NCBI GenBank assembly: GCA_044228245.1
Contig: JBGAVG010000002.1
Location: 310,001-374,000, forward strand
DNA from: Methylotenera_A sp044228245
GTDB lineage: Bacteria; Pseudomonadota; Gammaproteobacteria; Burkholderiales; Methylophilaceae
DNA: 64,000 nucleotides
Direction of reading: 5' to 3'
Part shown: in pieces, positions 35,503 through 45,312 of the stretch
Layout: each line of letters begins with the position of its first letter
How positions within the stretch are numbered: the first letter of the stretch is position 1
Position numbers and translations under genes: made by a program
The notes under the pieces: model-generated
Databases searched by the model: none
Seen by the model: the letters and a program-made list of their open reading frames with translations, nothing else
Told to the model about the DNA's origin: nothing

Positions 35503-35546
35503 GGCAGGATTTATTTAACTCCTATCGAGCCTGTTTTACAATGAGA

Positions 35547-36095
35547 TCAATTATTTTTTAGCGCATAAATAGCAGGCAGGTTTCGCCACCAGCCATAAAC
35601 ATCCATCCCGCAGCCAAATACATAGCGGTTCGGCACCATGAGTCCTACATAATCAGCCTGTGTTGCTTTATTTTTATTTAGTTGTTTTTCTACCAAAACT
35701 GCCGATCTCGTCTCTTTTGCGCCAAGCAGTTTACATTGATCAATGATCGCATTTAAGGTGACTCCTTCATCGAGAATATCGTCCAGTATTAAGACCTTCC
35801 TGTTCTTAACATTGGCCTTTGGCATGACGATCCATTTTAGCTCCTTGCCCTCGGTAGCATCGTGATAGCGCGTGGCCTGTACAAAATCGAACTCAAGTGG
35901 GAACAGCAACTTGGAAAGCAACTGGCCAGTAAAAAACACGGCACCACCCATTACGCATAGCACGATCGGCGGCTCATCAACATAATATTGATTGAGCTGC
36001 TTGGCCATGGTTGAAATAGCCTGGTTCACAGCCTGTTCGTCATGTACAAGCTCTGCCTGCTGTAAATAATGCTGAGGATTGACCAGCTTAGTCAA
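35547..36095 (-). CDS. hpt: Hypoxanthine-guanine phosphoribosyltransferase
   Basis: A 182-residue type I phosphoribosyltransferase that salvages hypoxanthine/guanine with PRPP. The PRPP-binding motif is VLILDDILDEGVTLNAII (about 102-119), and VMGGAVFFTGQLLS and VFGCGMDVYGWWRNLP are family segments. The start appears to be TTG at 36095, since no ATG lies before the conserved region, and the ribosome site is poor. It lies six bases after galU, so it probably depends on galU transcription. Confidence 0.9.
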   Translation of the reverse strand: MTKLVNPQHYLQQAELVHDEQAVNQAISTMAKQLNQYYVDEPPIVLCVMGGAVFFTGQLLSKLLFPLEFDFVQATRYHDATEGKELKWIVMPKANVKNRKVLILDDILDEGVTLNAIIDQCKLLGAKETRSAVLVEKQLNKNKATQADYVGLMVPNRYVFGCGMDVYGWWRNLPAIYALKNN

Positions 36096-36101
36096 TTTAG
36101 A

Positions 36102-36971
36102 TCACTTCATCAAGCTGTTTAGATAACTGGAGAAGTCTTTTGCAATTTCCGGGTGTTTAAGGGCAAACTCTACATTGGCTTTCATAAAGCCAAGTTTGCT
36201 GCCGCAATCATAGCGTTTGCCTGTAAAGCGATATGCGAATATGTCTTCAACTCCCATTAAATCGGCAATGCCATCGGTAAGCTGGGTTTCACCGCCTTTA
36301 CCTGGCTTTACTTTTTCCAGGCAATCAAATATCTTGGGGGTCAGGATATAACGCCCTACTACTGCAAGTGTTGAAGGCGCATCTGCCGGTTTTGGCTTCT
36401 CCACAATGCCTTTAAGTTGTAATAAATTCTCTTCAACTTTGAAAGCATCCACAATGCCATAACTCGCCGTTTCGGAAAGCAGCACATCTTCCACACCCAG
36501 CACAGAGCATTGTTTACGCGCATACACATCCGCCATTTGCTGCATGGCGGGAGGGTTAGCATCAATCAAATCATCGGCCAAAATTACCGAAAAAGGATTG
36601 TCACCTACCACTGGTTTAGAACATAGTACGGCGTGACCTAATCCGAGCGCCTTTGGCTGACGGATGAAAATACATGACACATGCGATGGCAAGATACCCT
36701 TCAAAGTATCGAGCATTTCTTTTTTACCGTTTGCCTCAAGCAATGCTTCCAACTCGCTCGCATTATCAAAATGGTCTTCAATTGAGCGTTTATTGCGTCC
36801 GGTAATAAATATCAGCTCTGTTGCCCCAGCCGCGATTGCTTCTTCCGCCGCATATTGAATCAAGGGCTTGTCGACAATCGGCAGCATCTCTTTGGGGCTG
36901 GCTTTAGTAGCTGGCAAAAATCGTGTACCCAAACCGGCAACCGGGAAAACTGCTTTTGTAATTTTATTCAT
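36102..36971 (-). CDS. galU: UTP--glucose-1-phosphate uridylyltransferase
   Basis: A 289-residue nucleotidyltransferase making UDP-glucose. The signature AVFPVAGLGTRFLPATKASP is at residues 8-27, followed by ILADDLID, VEKPKPADAPS and YRFTGKRYDCGSK. UDP-glucose is the shared precursor for GalE, the WcaJ-type initiator and many transferases here. It is 15 bases downstream of the FlaA1/PglF-like gene on the same strand. Confidence 0.95.
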   Translation of the reverse strand: MNKITKAVFPVAGLGTRFLPATKASPKEMLPIVDKPLIQYAAEEAIAAGATELIFITGRNKRSIEDHFDNASELEALLEANGKKEMLDTLKGILPSHVSCIFIRQPKALGLGHAVLCSKPVVGDNPFSVILADDLIDANPPAMQQMADVYARKQCSVLGVEDVLLSETASYGIVDAFKVEENLLQLKGIVEKPKPADAPSTLAVVGRYILTPKIFDCLEKVKPGKGGETQLTDGIADLMGVEDIFAYRFTGKRYDCGSKLGFMKANVEFALKHPEIAKDFSSYLNSLMK

Positions 36972-36986
36972 TTTTTGCCAAAGTAA

Positions 36987-38876
36987 TTAATGTATGGTAT
37001 TGGTAAGTGAAGTCATATTTGCACTTGGGGCCGCAGAAGTGCTTTCCACATACTCCTCCACCCAAAATGCCAATTGTTTTTTAATGGTATTTTCATCCGT
37101 ATCCTGGCATGACTCAATCCATTTTAATAGCCTTTTAACCCAAAGCGCATCCGCCTTTCTGGCCATGGCAATGCGTAATTTTGGATGCGGCGTAGGCTGT
37201 GTGAGTTCGTCATCCGCTAACAGTTCCTCATATAGCTTTTCACCTGGCCGCAAGCCTGTATAGCTGATTTTAATTTCATCCTGCTGAAAGCCTGATAAGC
37301 GAATCATGTCTTTGGCCAGTTCGGCGATTTTCACCGGCTCACCCATATCCAGCACAAAAATCTCGCCGCCATTACCCATGAGCCCTGCCTGCATTACCAG
37401 CTGCGCAGCCTCCGGGATCGACATAAAGTAGCGGGTAATCTCCGGATGCGTCACCGTGACAGGGCCACCTTTGGCGATTTGCTCACGAAATTTCGGAATC
37501 ACGCTGCCGCTGCTGCCAAGCACATTGCCGAAACGCACCATCACAAAATGTGTTTTTGACTTAGTGCCGCCTTCCAAGCTCTGGCACACCATTTCTGCCA
37601 GGCGTTTGCTTGCGCCCATCACATTGGTTGGATTGACGGCTTTATCTGTCGAAATCAGCACAAATTTTTCCACTTTTGCCTTCATGCAGGCATCGGCCAT
37701 CACATAAGTGCCGATCACGTTATTAGATAGCGCCTCAGCTACGTTGTGCGTTTCCATCAATGGCACGTGTTTATAGGCCGCTGCATGAAACACCACTTTG
37801 GGCCGATATTCAGCCAATAGCTGTTTCACCCGCTGCTCATTTTTGACGTCACCTGTCACAAAAACAAGCTCAACAGAATTAAAATCGTGCTGTAATTCCT
37901 GCTCCAGCTGATAAAGCGCATATTCTGAAATATCAAAACAAATCAATTGATTAGGCTTATATTTGAGAATCTGTCTACACAGCTCAGAACCAATCGACCC
38001 CCCTGCCCCGCTTACCATGACCGTATGGCATTCAATTAATTGCTGCAAGCCTTGATTATCCAAGCTCACTGTTTCCCTGCCCAATAAGTCTTCAACTTCT
38101 ACCTTACGAACTTGCGAAATACTCACCCTGCCACTCATTAAATCATCAAAAGCTGGAACTGTAAGCACAGTTAAGTTCTCGTTTTGCGCCGCGTGCACAG
38201 CATTTCTACGTGCCTGATGTGCGGCAGAAGGCATAGCCACAATGACATGACTCAAATTAAACGCTTCAATATGAGTTCTTAATTGATCAATTGAGCCCAA
38301 TACCTTTACACCAAATAACTCTCTTCCATGAAGCGCCCTATCATCATCCAACATACCGACCACACACCACTCATTGCTTCTTGCCAACTCTTTTACTAAG
38401 GCAATAGCAGCCTCACCAGCACCCAAAATAATTACTGGTGTACCTTGCCTAGTCGTTAATCCATAAAGACGATGCTCCTGCCATGCGCGATACGTAAAGC
38501 GACTACCTCCCATCAATAAAATCAATAAAAGTGGATTAAGAAGCAATACCGAACGTGGGATAGTAGCTATATTAGTCATTAGCAATAATGCAGCAATCAA
38601 TACTGCAGAAGCCGACACTGTAAACACAATGCGTTTTAGATCAGGAATACTGGCAAAACGCCAGACGCCTTTATACAAATTGAAGCGAATAAAAAAAATC
38701 ATCTGAACAGGCACAGCTAATACCAAAATAGACCAGAGAGAATGTATAAAAGGTGCTGGAATATCAAAATTAAAGCGCAGCTCAAATGCCGCAAACCAAG
38801 CAAAACAGGCAACTAATAAATCATGAGTTGCAGCAAATAAAGCGCGATGTTTCACCAAGTTTTTGTAAAAACTCAT
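36987..38876 (-). CDS. Membrane-bound nucleotide-sugar 4,6-dehydratase (FlaA1/PglF/WbpM type)
   Basis: A 629-residue protein with four N-terminal TM helices (about 15-130), a CoA-binding-like domain (TPVIILGAGEAAIALVKEL) and a C-terminal SDR domain starting VMVSGAGGSIGSELCRQIL (about 290). The catalytic region is ISTDKAVNPTNVMGASKRLA, the S-M-K arrangement of WbpM/PglF, which make UDP-4-keto-6-deoxy-GlcNAc. The next three genes upstream on the strand complete a bacillosamine-like pathway. Confidence 0.9.
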   Translation of the reverse strand: MSFYKNLVKHRALFAATHDLLVACFAWFAAFELRFNFDIPAPFIHSLWSILVLAVPVQMIFFIRFNLYKGVWRFASIPDLKRIVFTVSASAVLIAALLLMTNIATIPRSVLLLNPLLLILLMGGSRFTYRAWQEHRLYGLTTRQGTPVIILGAGEAAIALVKELARSNEWCVVGMLDDDRALHGRELFGVKVLGSIDQLRTHIEAFNLSHVIVAMPSAAHQARRNAVHAAQNENLTVLTVPAFDDLMSGRVSISQVRKVEVEDLLGRETVSLDNQGLQQLIECHTVMVSGAGGSIGSELCRQILKYKPNQLICFDISEYALYQLEQELQHDFNSVELVFVTGDVKNEQRVKQLLAEYRPKVVFHAAAYKHVPLMETHNVAEALSNNVIGTYVMADACMKAKVEKFVLISTDKAVNPTNVMGASKRLAEMVCQSLEGGTKSKTHFVMVRFGNVLGSSGSVIPKFREQIAKGGPVTVTHPEITRYFMSIPEAAQLVMQAGLMGNGGEIFVLDMGEPVKIAELAKDMIRLSGFQQDEIKISYTGLRPGEKLYEELLADDELTQPTPHPKLRIAMARKADALWVKRLLKWIESCQDTDENTIKKQLAFWVEEYVESTSAAPSANMTSLTNTIH

Positions 38877-38878
38877 GG

Positions 38879-40081
38879 TTAATTAGCCCGACTTTGGATT
38901 AAATCAGTTAACACTTGTTTAATGTTATTTGTCATCAAGTCCATTTGTTCGCTAGTAATTGTGTGATGCACTAAAAAACAAAACGCATTATCCGAGAAGA
39001 TTGCTGCATTTGGCAATCTTTCCTTAGGCGCTGTATTAGTAAATAATTTCTCTTTATAAATTTCTGCACAAGACCCAAAAAAACATGGTACGCCCGAAGC
39101 CACCAGTTTATCTATCAAAAAATTTCTAAGTGCATCTCCACTTAAACCTACAATATTCGCATCTGGCTTAACTTTAGCATACAGCCTATAGTTTGCATGT
39201 TGATAACCATCAACTTGCGGTAACGTAGGAACATCAATAAAACAAAACTGCTTAAGGGTGTCAATGATTGCTTTGGCATTTGCATTTCTTTGCTCTACCC
39301 AGCGAGGCAATTTTTCCAACTGTTTTAACCCAATTGCTGCCTGAAATTCCGTCATTCTGAAATTTGACCCGGCACTTTCCGTTAGCCATCTAAAACCTAC
39401 CGAATGTTGTTGATTGTAAACCGCATCATAACTACGTCCAATGTCTTTATATGCCCAGGCCTGCTTATACGCAGGCTCGCCATCCAAAAGCAAAATGCCA
39501 CCCTCACCGCCTGTAGAGATAATCTTGTCTTGGCAAAAACTGAATATCGCAGCATGCCCCCAAGCCCCGACTGGCTTGCCTGCTACATATGCCCCATGCG
39601 CCTGCGCACAATCTTCAATCACCTTAAGATCATATTGATTAGCCAGTGCCATGATTGCCGGCATATCACAAGGCCAGCCACCAACATGCACCGGAATTAT
39701 TGCCTTGGTTCTTTTCGTAATAAGTGGTGCTATAGTTTCTGAACTAATATTTCCGCTATCAACATCAACATCCGCAAATACAGGCGTTGCACCTACCAAC
39801 AGAACGCAACTGGCTGAAGCCACATAGCTCCTGCTTGCCACAATCACCTCATCTCCCGGTTTTACACCAAGCACTCGCAAGGCCAACTCTAGAGCCACAG
39901 TACCATTGGATAGCGCAACACCATATTGCCTACCTATATGTTTTGCATAAGCCGCTTCGAACTGTCTGCCTAACTCTCCAGTCCAGTAATTCACTTTGCC
40001 GGAGTTTAACGTCTGGGTAGCTGCTTCGATTTCGTCAGCCTCATAATATGGCCAGGGGGAGATATTGGGATGATTTAACAC
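38879..40081 (-). CDS. DegT/DnrJ/EryC1 sugar aminotransferase (PglE-like)
   Basis: A 400-residue PLP enzyme: SPWPYYEADEIEAATQTLNS, GDEVIVASRSYVASASCVLL, VIEDCAQAHG, and FSFCQDKIISTGGEGG carrying the PLP lysine. In this setting it should aminate the 4-keto sugar made by the FlaA1/PglF-like enzyme. The start is GTG at 40081. The two genes are separated by two bases. The exact product cannot be told from sequence alone. Confidence 0.87.
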   Translation of the reverse strand: MLNHPNISPWPYYEADEIEAATQTLNSGKVNYWTGELGRQFEAAYAKHIGRQYGVALSNGTVALELALRVLGVKPGDEVIVASRSYVASASCVLLVGATPVFADVDVDSGNISSETIAPLITKRTKAIIPVHVGGWPCDMPAIMALANQYDLKVIEDCAQAHGAYVAGKPVGAWGHAAIFSFCQDKIISTGGEGGILLLDGEPAYKQAWAYKDIGRSYDAVYNQQHSVGFRWLTESAGSNFRMTEFQAAIGLKQLEKLPRWVEQRNANAKAIIDTLKQFCFIDVPTLPQVDGYQHANYRLYAKVKPDANIVGLSGDALRNFLIDKLVASGVPCFFGSCAEIYKEKLFTNTAPKERLPNAAIFSDNAFCFLVHHTITSEQMDLMTNNIKQVLTDLIQSRAN

Positions 40082-40099
40082 GGATTTTTAACTAACTGA

Positions 40100-40696
40100 T
40101 TATTCAATAGACTTTGCTGGATTTCCAACAACAGTTATTCCTTCTGCCACATTTTTTGTTACCACGGCACCCGCACCAATAACCGCATAATCAGCAATTA
40201 CTATGCCGGGCAACACCACAGCACCTGTACCTATTAGTACGCCTTTACCCACTTTTACACCGCCTCCCAAACTAGATTGAGGCGCAATGTGTGTGTAATC
40301 GCCCACCAAACAATCATGATCTACAACTGCTGCATGATTAATAATACAGTGATTCCCAATTTTGGCGTCTGGCGCAATAACAGACTGTGCAGCTGAAAAA
40401 GTACCAAGGCCAATTTGCGCAGTTTTTGCAATGACTGCCGATGGATGGGTCACGCTAAAATAATTCGCATTTTCTAACTGGGCTGCTATTGCCGCTCTTG
40501 CTTTACAGTTGCCAATCGCCAGGTGAAAATAATTCGAACCATCCATTACTAAGTTTGACAATTTTAAAACATATAAACCAACCCAGCTTGAAATCTCTCT
40601 GTCATCGACAAAACCGGCACAATCTATACACGCATCCTGCATGGCGTCTAACACCACCTTGCCATGACCGCCTGCACCATAAATATAGTTATGCAT
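40100..40696 (-). CDS. Sugar O/N-acyltransferase with left-handed beta-helix (PglD/NeuD-like)
   Basis: A 198-residue protein. The N-terminal substrate-binding part starts NYIYGAGGHGKVVLDAM. Hexapeptide repeats from about residue 85 form the beta-helix (IGLGTFSAAQSVIAPDAKIG), and the catalytic histidine region is INHAAVVDHDCLVG. It should acetylate the amino sugar with acetyl-CoA, as PglD does in diNAcBac synthesis. Its ATG overlaps the stop of the downstream transferase gene (TAATG). Confidence 0.9.
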   Translation of the reverse strand: MHNYIYGAGGHGKVVLDAMQDACIDCAGFVDDREISSWVGLYVLKLSNLVMDGSNYFHLAIGNCKARAAIAAQLENANYFSVTHPSAVIAKTAQIGLGTFSAAQSVIAPDAKIGNHCIINHAAVVDHDCLVGDYTHIAPQSSLGGGVKVGKGVLIGTGAVVLPGIVIADYAVIGAGAVVTKNVAEGITVVGNPAKSIE

Positions 40697-41295
40697 TATT
40701 CTGAAGGGTTTCCTGTGAATTTTGGCATTGTAGCCTCTCCCTCAGCACTAATGCCATGCCTAAAGAATACTTTTTTAACTGTTAACAAGATAATTTTAAT
40801 ATCCAGCCAAACTGATTGGTGATCGACATACCATACATCCAACCTAAACTTATCTTCCCAGCTAATCGCATTGCGTCCATTCACTTGCGCCCAACCCGTT
40901 ACTCCAGGTTTAACCTCATGCCTGCGCACTTGTACAGCATTATATAGCGGCACGTACTCCATCAGCAAAGGGCGAGGGCCTACCAAACTCATTTCGCCCT
41001 TCAATACATTCCAAAGACTAGGCAACTCGTCTAAACTGGTTGAGCGTAGCCATTTACCAAAGTTCGTTAACCGCTCAGCGTCAGACAAAAGCACACCATA
41101 ACTATTTTTTTTATCATTCATGGTGCGAAATTTGTATATATAAAAAGGCTTGGCATGAAATCCGGGGCGTTGTTGCTTAAAAATAACCGGGCTACCGATA
41201 ACACAACGAATTATTAGTGCCAATACCAAAATGACTGGCAAGAATATCAAACCAGTTGCGCTCACTAGCAATAAATCAAATATCCTTTTACCCAT
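40696..41295 (-). CDS. PglC-like initiating sugar-phosphate transferase
   Basis: A 199-residue monotopic phosphoglycosyltransferase with a single re-entrant N-terminal membrane helix (about 8-30). It has the motifs KQQRPGFHAKPFYIYKFRTM, STSLDELPSLWNVLKGEMSL (catalytic Asp-Glu), VGPRPL and KPGVTGWAQVNGRN. It transfers a diNAcBac- or FucNAc-type phosphosugar to undecaprenyl phosphate. This is the second initiating enzyme of the window and probably starts the locus 2 glycan. Confidence 0.9.
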   Translation of the reverse strand: MGKRIFDLLLVSATGLIFLPVILVLALIIRCVIGSPVIFKQQRPGFHAKPFYIYKFRTMNDKKNSYGVLLSDAERLTNFGKWLRSTSLDELPSLWNVLKGEMSLVGPRPLLMEYVPLYNAVQVRRHEVKPGVTGWAQVNGRNAISWEDKFRLDVWYVDHQSVWLDIKIILLTVKKVFFRHGISAEGEATMPKFTGNPSE

Positions 41296-41296
41296 T

Positions 41297-42445
41297 CTAA
41301 TTTACATTTTCACGATAAAAATCAACCCATGCCTGTGTAATCAGTTTACCGTCAAATTCTTTAACTGCCCGCGCTTGCGCCTGTTCACCAAGTTTAAATC
41401 TTGCTGCCTGATTGGTCATCATCTTTTCCATACAAACTTTAATCGCATTAATATCATGCGGCTCGTGTAACAAACCTGTTTTACCCTCAACAACTGCATC
41501 TTTCAGACCATAAATACGAGATGCAATCGTTGGTATGCCAGCCGCCGCCGCCTCGATCACCACTGTTCCAAAGCCTTCACGATAACTGGGCAAACAAAGT
41601 ATATCTGCTGCAGTTATATATGATTCCGGCTTATCGGTATGCCCAACAAAATGCACATTTGGATTGTCTTTTCCAGAAATGCCCATGATTTCGGCTTGCA
41701 AGTTTTGTTCATCCGGGCCAACAAAAAGCAAATGTGCACGATCACTTTGTAAATGGCTAAAAGCTTGAGCCAAATCCAATACCCCTTTATCTCGCGTCAA
41801 TCGTCCTAAAAATAAAAATAAAATGGCATCAGCACTAATGTTTAGCTGCTGTCTTATATCCTCTCTTGCTTCCAGGTTTGGTTTGAATCTTGCGACATCT
41901 ACACCCGAAATCGAGCCATTGGCAAACACAACCGATTTGGTAGAAGACATCACATTCTCTTCCAATAAAAACTGGCGTTGTGATGGGCTATCTATAAGAT
42001 TATGAGTAGTCAATGAAGCAATTAGATAATCAATTTTCTTTAATAAAAAGCGCTTAGGTCCAGCTTTAGTTGCCCAAACTTGCCCTGTAAAGGTATGTAT
42101 TCGCAAAGGCACACGTGCTACCCAGGCAGCTAACATTGCTAACAAACCTGCCTTCGGCGTAACGGAATGCACCGCTGCAAAATTTTGTTGCTGAAATATT
42201 TTTACTAATTGAACCAAACAACTGAAATCAGAAATTAAATTTACATCTCGGGTAATCGCCAGTGGAATTACTTTGGTTTTAATGCCCAGTTCTGCCAAAA
42301 AATTCGGGTTGTTAGTATTCACAATTATGGTAACCGCATAAAATTCAGACAATGCACGCAGATGATTCAGCAGAAAAGCCTTCACAGCGAATTCAGCAGT
42401 AAGTACAAAGCAGATTTCTGGTTGGAATTTAACCATTTTTGACAT
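41297..42445 (-). CDS. Glycosyltransferase family 4 (PglA-like)
   Basis: A 382-residue GT-B retaining transferase with ICFVLTAEFAVKAFLLNHL, LFLGRLTRDKGVLDLAQAF and an intact EX7E in EGFGTVVIEAAAAG (about residues 300-313). Its position directly after the PglC-like gene suggests that it adds the second sugar, as PglA does. The start at 42445 overlaps the end of the epimerase gene by 17 bases; an ATG at 42436 is also possible. Confidence 0.88.
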   Translation of the reverse strand: MSKMVKFQPEICFVLTAEFAVKAFLLNHLRALSEFYAVTIIVNTNNPNFLAELGIKTKVIPLAITRDVNLISDFSCLVQLVKIFQQQNFAAVHSVTPKAGLLAMLAAWVARVPLRIHTFTGQVWATKAGPKRFLLKKIDYLIASLTTHNLIDSPSQRQFLLEENVMSSTKSVVFANGSISGVDVARFKPNLEAREDIRQQLNISADAILFLFLGRLTRDKGVLDLAQAFSHLQSDRAHLLFVGPDEQNLQAEIMGISGKDNPNVHFVGHTDKPESYITAADILCLPSYREGFGTVVIEAAAAGIPTIASRIYGLKDAVVEGKTGLLHEPHDINAIKVCMEKMMTNQAARFKLGEQAQARAVKEFDGKLITQAWVDFYRENVN

Positions 42446-43406
42446 TAAAAACAGTATTCACATATTGCTTTAACTGTACCAAAACTGAATCCGATGGAAA
42501 CCAACCAAGAATCTTTCTTATTTTTTTATTACTGTAGTAAGTTTGACGCATCATTACATCAATTTGCGCGCTGCTAATTGGTAACTTAACCCATTTTCCT
42601 ACTAAGTTTACTAATTTACGCAATAAAAATTCATTGATTACCCAGCGTGGTTTGGACGCTAGCAATGTATCAGCAGTCACATCTACAACATCGCTAAATT
42701 TGCAATCATTCGACACAATAAAGGTTTGGTTGTAAGCATTAGGCTGGTTCACAGACAGCATCAATGCTTTTACTACATCATCGACATGCACAAAATTTGC
42801 TATAGCATTTTTATGCCCAATATAAAAAAACAGCCTTTTCTTTATCGTCGAAGCAATGCGCATAATCAAAACACTTCGCATACCAGCCCCAAAAACTATG
42901 GTAGGACGAATAATCGTATATTTAAACCAATCATACTTTTTAGCAAAAGCGATTATTAAATTATCTGCTTCTGTTTTAGTACATTCATACTCGCCACTAG
43001 GATTGTCTTGAGTATTCTCATCAACATAGCGTGCAATAGATGGATATGAACTCGTTTGACCGTAAGCACCGCAACTGCTTAACTGAACCCAATGAAAGCT
43101 GGCTTGATTTTGTGAGCGAGATTTTTCAATTACATTTAATAGATTGACAGTACCTTGCACATGAGTGCTGCGCATAGACGCTTCGTTTTTAAGCTCCCCC
43201 GCACAATGATAAAAAGTATCCGCATTATTCAAGAGTGGCATCAACTGGTCAACTGAAGAGTTTAAATCTCCCAGAATAGCCTTTGCGCCAATAATCGGCT
43301 TATTGTCTGTGCGTGTAAGGTATCGTACCTCATTACCTAGCATTAGATGCTGCTCAGCTAATTTTCTACCAATAAAACCTGTTGCACCGGTAATACAAAC
43401 GACCAT
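42429..43406 (-). CDS. NAD-dependent epimerase/dehydratase (GNE-like)
   Basis: A 325-residue extended SDR: MVVCITGATGFIGRKLAEQH, WVQLSSCGAYGQT, YECTK (YxxxK) and RPTIVFGAGMRS. Such enzymes next to PglA/PglC-type genes often epimerise UDP-GlcNAc or UDP-GalNAc, but that is an inference. An in-frame TTG lies two codons earlier; the ATG at 43406 is chosen. Base composition becomes clearly AT-rich from about here leftwards on the strand. Confidence 0.83.
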   Translation of the reverse strand: MVVCITGATGFIGRKLAEQHLMLGNEVRYLTRTDNKPIIGAKAILGDLNSSVDQLMPLLNNADTFYHCAGELKNEASMRSTHVQGTVNLLNVIEKSRSQNQASFHWVQLSSCGAYGQTSSYPSIARYVDENTQDNPSGEYECTKTEADNLIIAFAKKYDWFKYTIIRPTIVFGAGMRSVLIMRIASTIKKRLFFYIGHKNAIANFVHVDDVVKALMLSVNQPNAYNQTFIVSNDCKFSDVVDVTADTLLASKPRWVINEFLLRKLVNLVGKWVKLPISSAQIDVMMRQTYYSNKKIRKILGWFPSDSVLVQLKQYVNTVFNVKNG

Positions 43407-43414
43407 TGACAAAG

Positions 43415-44131
43415 TTATTTCTTAAAGGAAAAAGCTGTGTAAAGCAATCTAAGTATGAAAATAGCAACTTGAACCGGTACTGAATAACCGTTTGAAATCA
43501 TTATTCTCATTACCTCTGATGCAGAACCTATACGATCAACTGTAGAAATACCCCCCATGCCAAACTTGCCTACAATAAAATCACATGACTTTATTTTTTC
43601 GTTGTTAACCACCAATTTCATCATAAAGTCATAATCAGCCGCAATTGGATACTTTTTAGAGTAATAACCATATTTATCATGTAAAGATTTTTTGAATAAA
43701 GTGGCGATTGAGTGCCCACATATTTTTGCCCTGAACCCTGATAAAAAAATTGGCAATGGAGATAATTTGTATATTTTGTTATTGATTACAATCGGGCTAG
43801 TAATCACCGTACTTATTCCATCAATTTCTTTTACAAAATTTTCAATCGCATCAGGTTCAAATACATCGTCTGCCCCTATAACAACATAATAATCACCCTT
43901 AGAAGCCTTTATAGCTCTGTTTAATGCATCATATATTCCAAAATCTGGCTGAGAGCTTAATACAATATTTAGATCTTTGACATCTCTCAAAATGTTCAAA
44001 GTGTTATCTGTTGAGCCGCCATCTGCTACTACCCATTCGAAATTTTTATATGTTTGAGCACGCAAACTGTTAATTAGAGCTGGCAAATGATTTGTGGCAT
44101 TAAATGTAGCTGTGATGATGCTTATTCGCAT
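43415..44131 (-). CDS. Glycosyltransferase family 2 (short form)
   Basis: A 238-residue GT-A protein with RISIITATFNATNHLPALIN, WVVADGGSTDNTLNIL, YYVVIGADDVFEPDAIE as the metal site, and ADYDFMMKLV. It is the short WcaA-like form with no membrane helices. It lies three bases from the epimerase gene on the same strand. Substrate unknown. Confidence 0.88.
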   Translation of the reverse strand: MRISIITATFNATNHLPALINSLRAQTYKNFEWVVADGGSTDNTLNILRDVKDLNIVLSSQPDFGIYDALNRAIKASKGDYYVVIGADDVFEPDAIENFVKEIDGISTVITSPIVINNKIYKLSPLPIFLSGFRAKICGHSIATLFKKSLHDKYGYYSKKYPIAADYDFMMKLVVNNEKIKSCDFIVGKFGMGGISTVDRIGSASEVMRIMISNGYSVPVQVAIFILRLLYTAFSFKK

Positions 44132-44151
44132 AAATTGATTCTGTTAAATTG

Positions 44152-45312
44152 TTAATTTGTTATCGAAGCAAGCACAATCTTTTGATATGAGTTACCAAAT
44201 TCTATAAATTGCTTTTGGTAATCGGCTGGTTCATCTTGAAAGGTATAAACACTATCAACACTATTTGCAGCTAGATCTAAAAAGTACTTTGCTAAACTTT
44301 GGCTATCATTAACATCAAAATATAAAGCCCTTTTAGGGCTCTGTTCTACATGAACAGCGATTTTCGATAACAAAATTGTTTTATCTAAAAGTTTAGATTC
44401 TTCAACTGTTGTACTCCATCCTTCAAAACGAGATGGATTAATCACTGCAATCGAATATTGCATCAATGCAATTAGATCTTGATATGGCACAAGCCCCAAT
44501 ATTTTATAGTTATCTTCTAACCCTAAAGCCAATATTTGCTTTTGTATTCGTTCAAAATATTCTGGCTGCCGGTAATCTTTTGTATTTCCAGTACATATGA
44601 CTTGTATATTATTATTTTTATTTACAGCCGATGCCAATGCATCAATAACTACTCGGTGATTTTTATGTGCCCAAAACTGATTCGGCAGAAAAAAATAGCC
44701 TCCTTGAAATTGATAGCGTTTTTGTAATTCTACTAATGTAATACTTTGTTCAGCAATTAAACTAGGATTGATGCAAAACTGTAGCACCTGTACTTTTTTT
44801 CCATTTAAAGGTGAAAACTTTATAAAATCATCTTTAGCTGTATAACTACTCAAAATTATAACTTCGCTAGATTTTGCTAAAAACTGAAAGAGTTCGTTAC
44901 GCGCATTAATTTCTTTTTGTGTAAAAAATTCAGGTAAATATATGTGCTGGAAATCAGGAATCCATGAAATAACTGGTATTTTTTTAAATATAGCAGATTC
45001 ATTAAAATGCGATAAAAGACTGATTCTATATTTACGGATTAAAAACCAAAGTATTGGATCTTTATAAAACAGTTTTTGAAAAAATTTTCTAATCCACCAA
45101 AGTAAAGAGTATCTATCGAATGCTGAACTAACAACGACTTTAACTTGAGGCAATTCATCTATCAAGAATCGATTGTTTTTAATACCCATAAAAACAACTA
45201 TATCTAACTTCCTATTAGGTAGTTGATAGATCGCATTGAACAAGTTTTTAAAATAATTAATGCCACCCTGCCAAGATGAATCCAAACTCAATACAAATCC
45301 TACTCTAATCAT
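44152..45312 (-). CDS. Glycosyltransferase family 4/1
   Basis: A 386-residue GT-B protein: RVGFVLSLDSSWQGGINYFK at the N-terminus, SWIPDFQHIYLPEFF, FFLPNQFWAHKNHRVVIDAL and NPSRFEGWSTTVEESKLLDK with an intact EX7E. Its start overlaps the stop of the next epimerase gene (ATGA), so translation is coupled. The gene is AT-rich like its neighbours. Substrate unknown. Confidence 0.87.
   Translation of the reverse strand: MIRVGFVLSLDSSWQGGINYFKNLFNAIYQLPNRKLDIVVFMGIKNNRFLIDELPQVKVVVSSAFDRYSLLWWIRKFFQKLFYKDPILWFLIRKYRISLLSHFNESAIFKKIPVISWIPDFQHIYLPEFFTQKEINARNELFQFLAKSSEVIILSSYTAKDDFIKFSPLNGKKVQVLQFCINPSLIAEQSITLVELQKRYQFQGGYFFLPNQFWAHKNHRVVIDALASAVNKNNNIQVICTGNTKDYRQPEYFERIQKQILALGLEDNYKILGLVPYQDLIALMQYSIAVINPSRFEGWSTTVEESKLLDKTILLSKIAVHVEQSPKRALYFDVNDSQSLAKYFLDLAANSVDSVYTFQDEPADYQKQFIEFGNSYQKIVLASITN

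Noticed and set aside
35486..35514. Plus-strand promoter reading of the TTGACAC repeats toward hpt
   Set aside because: No convincing -10 box at 16-18 bases, and it would run antisense to hpt; the repeats are better described as a possible operator.
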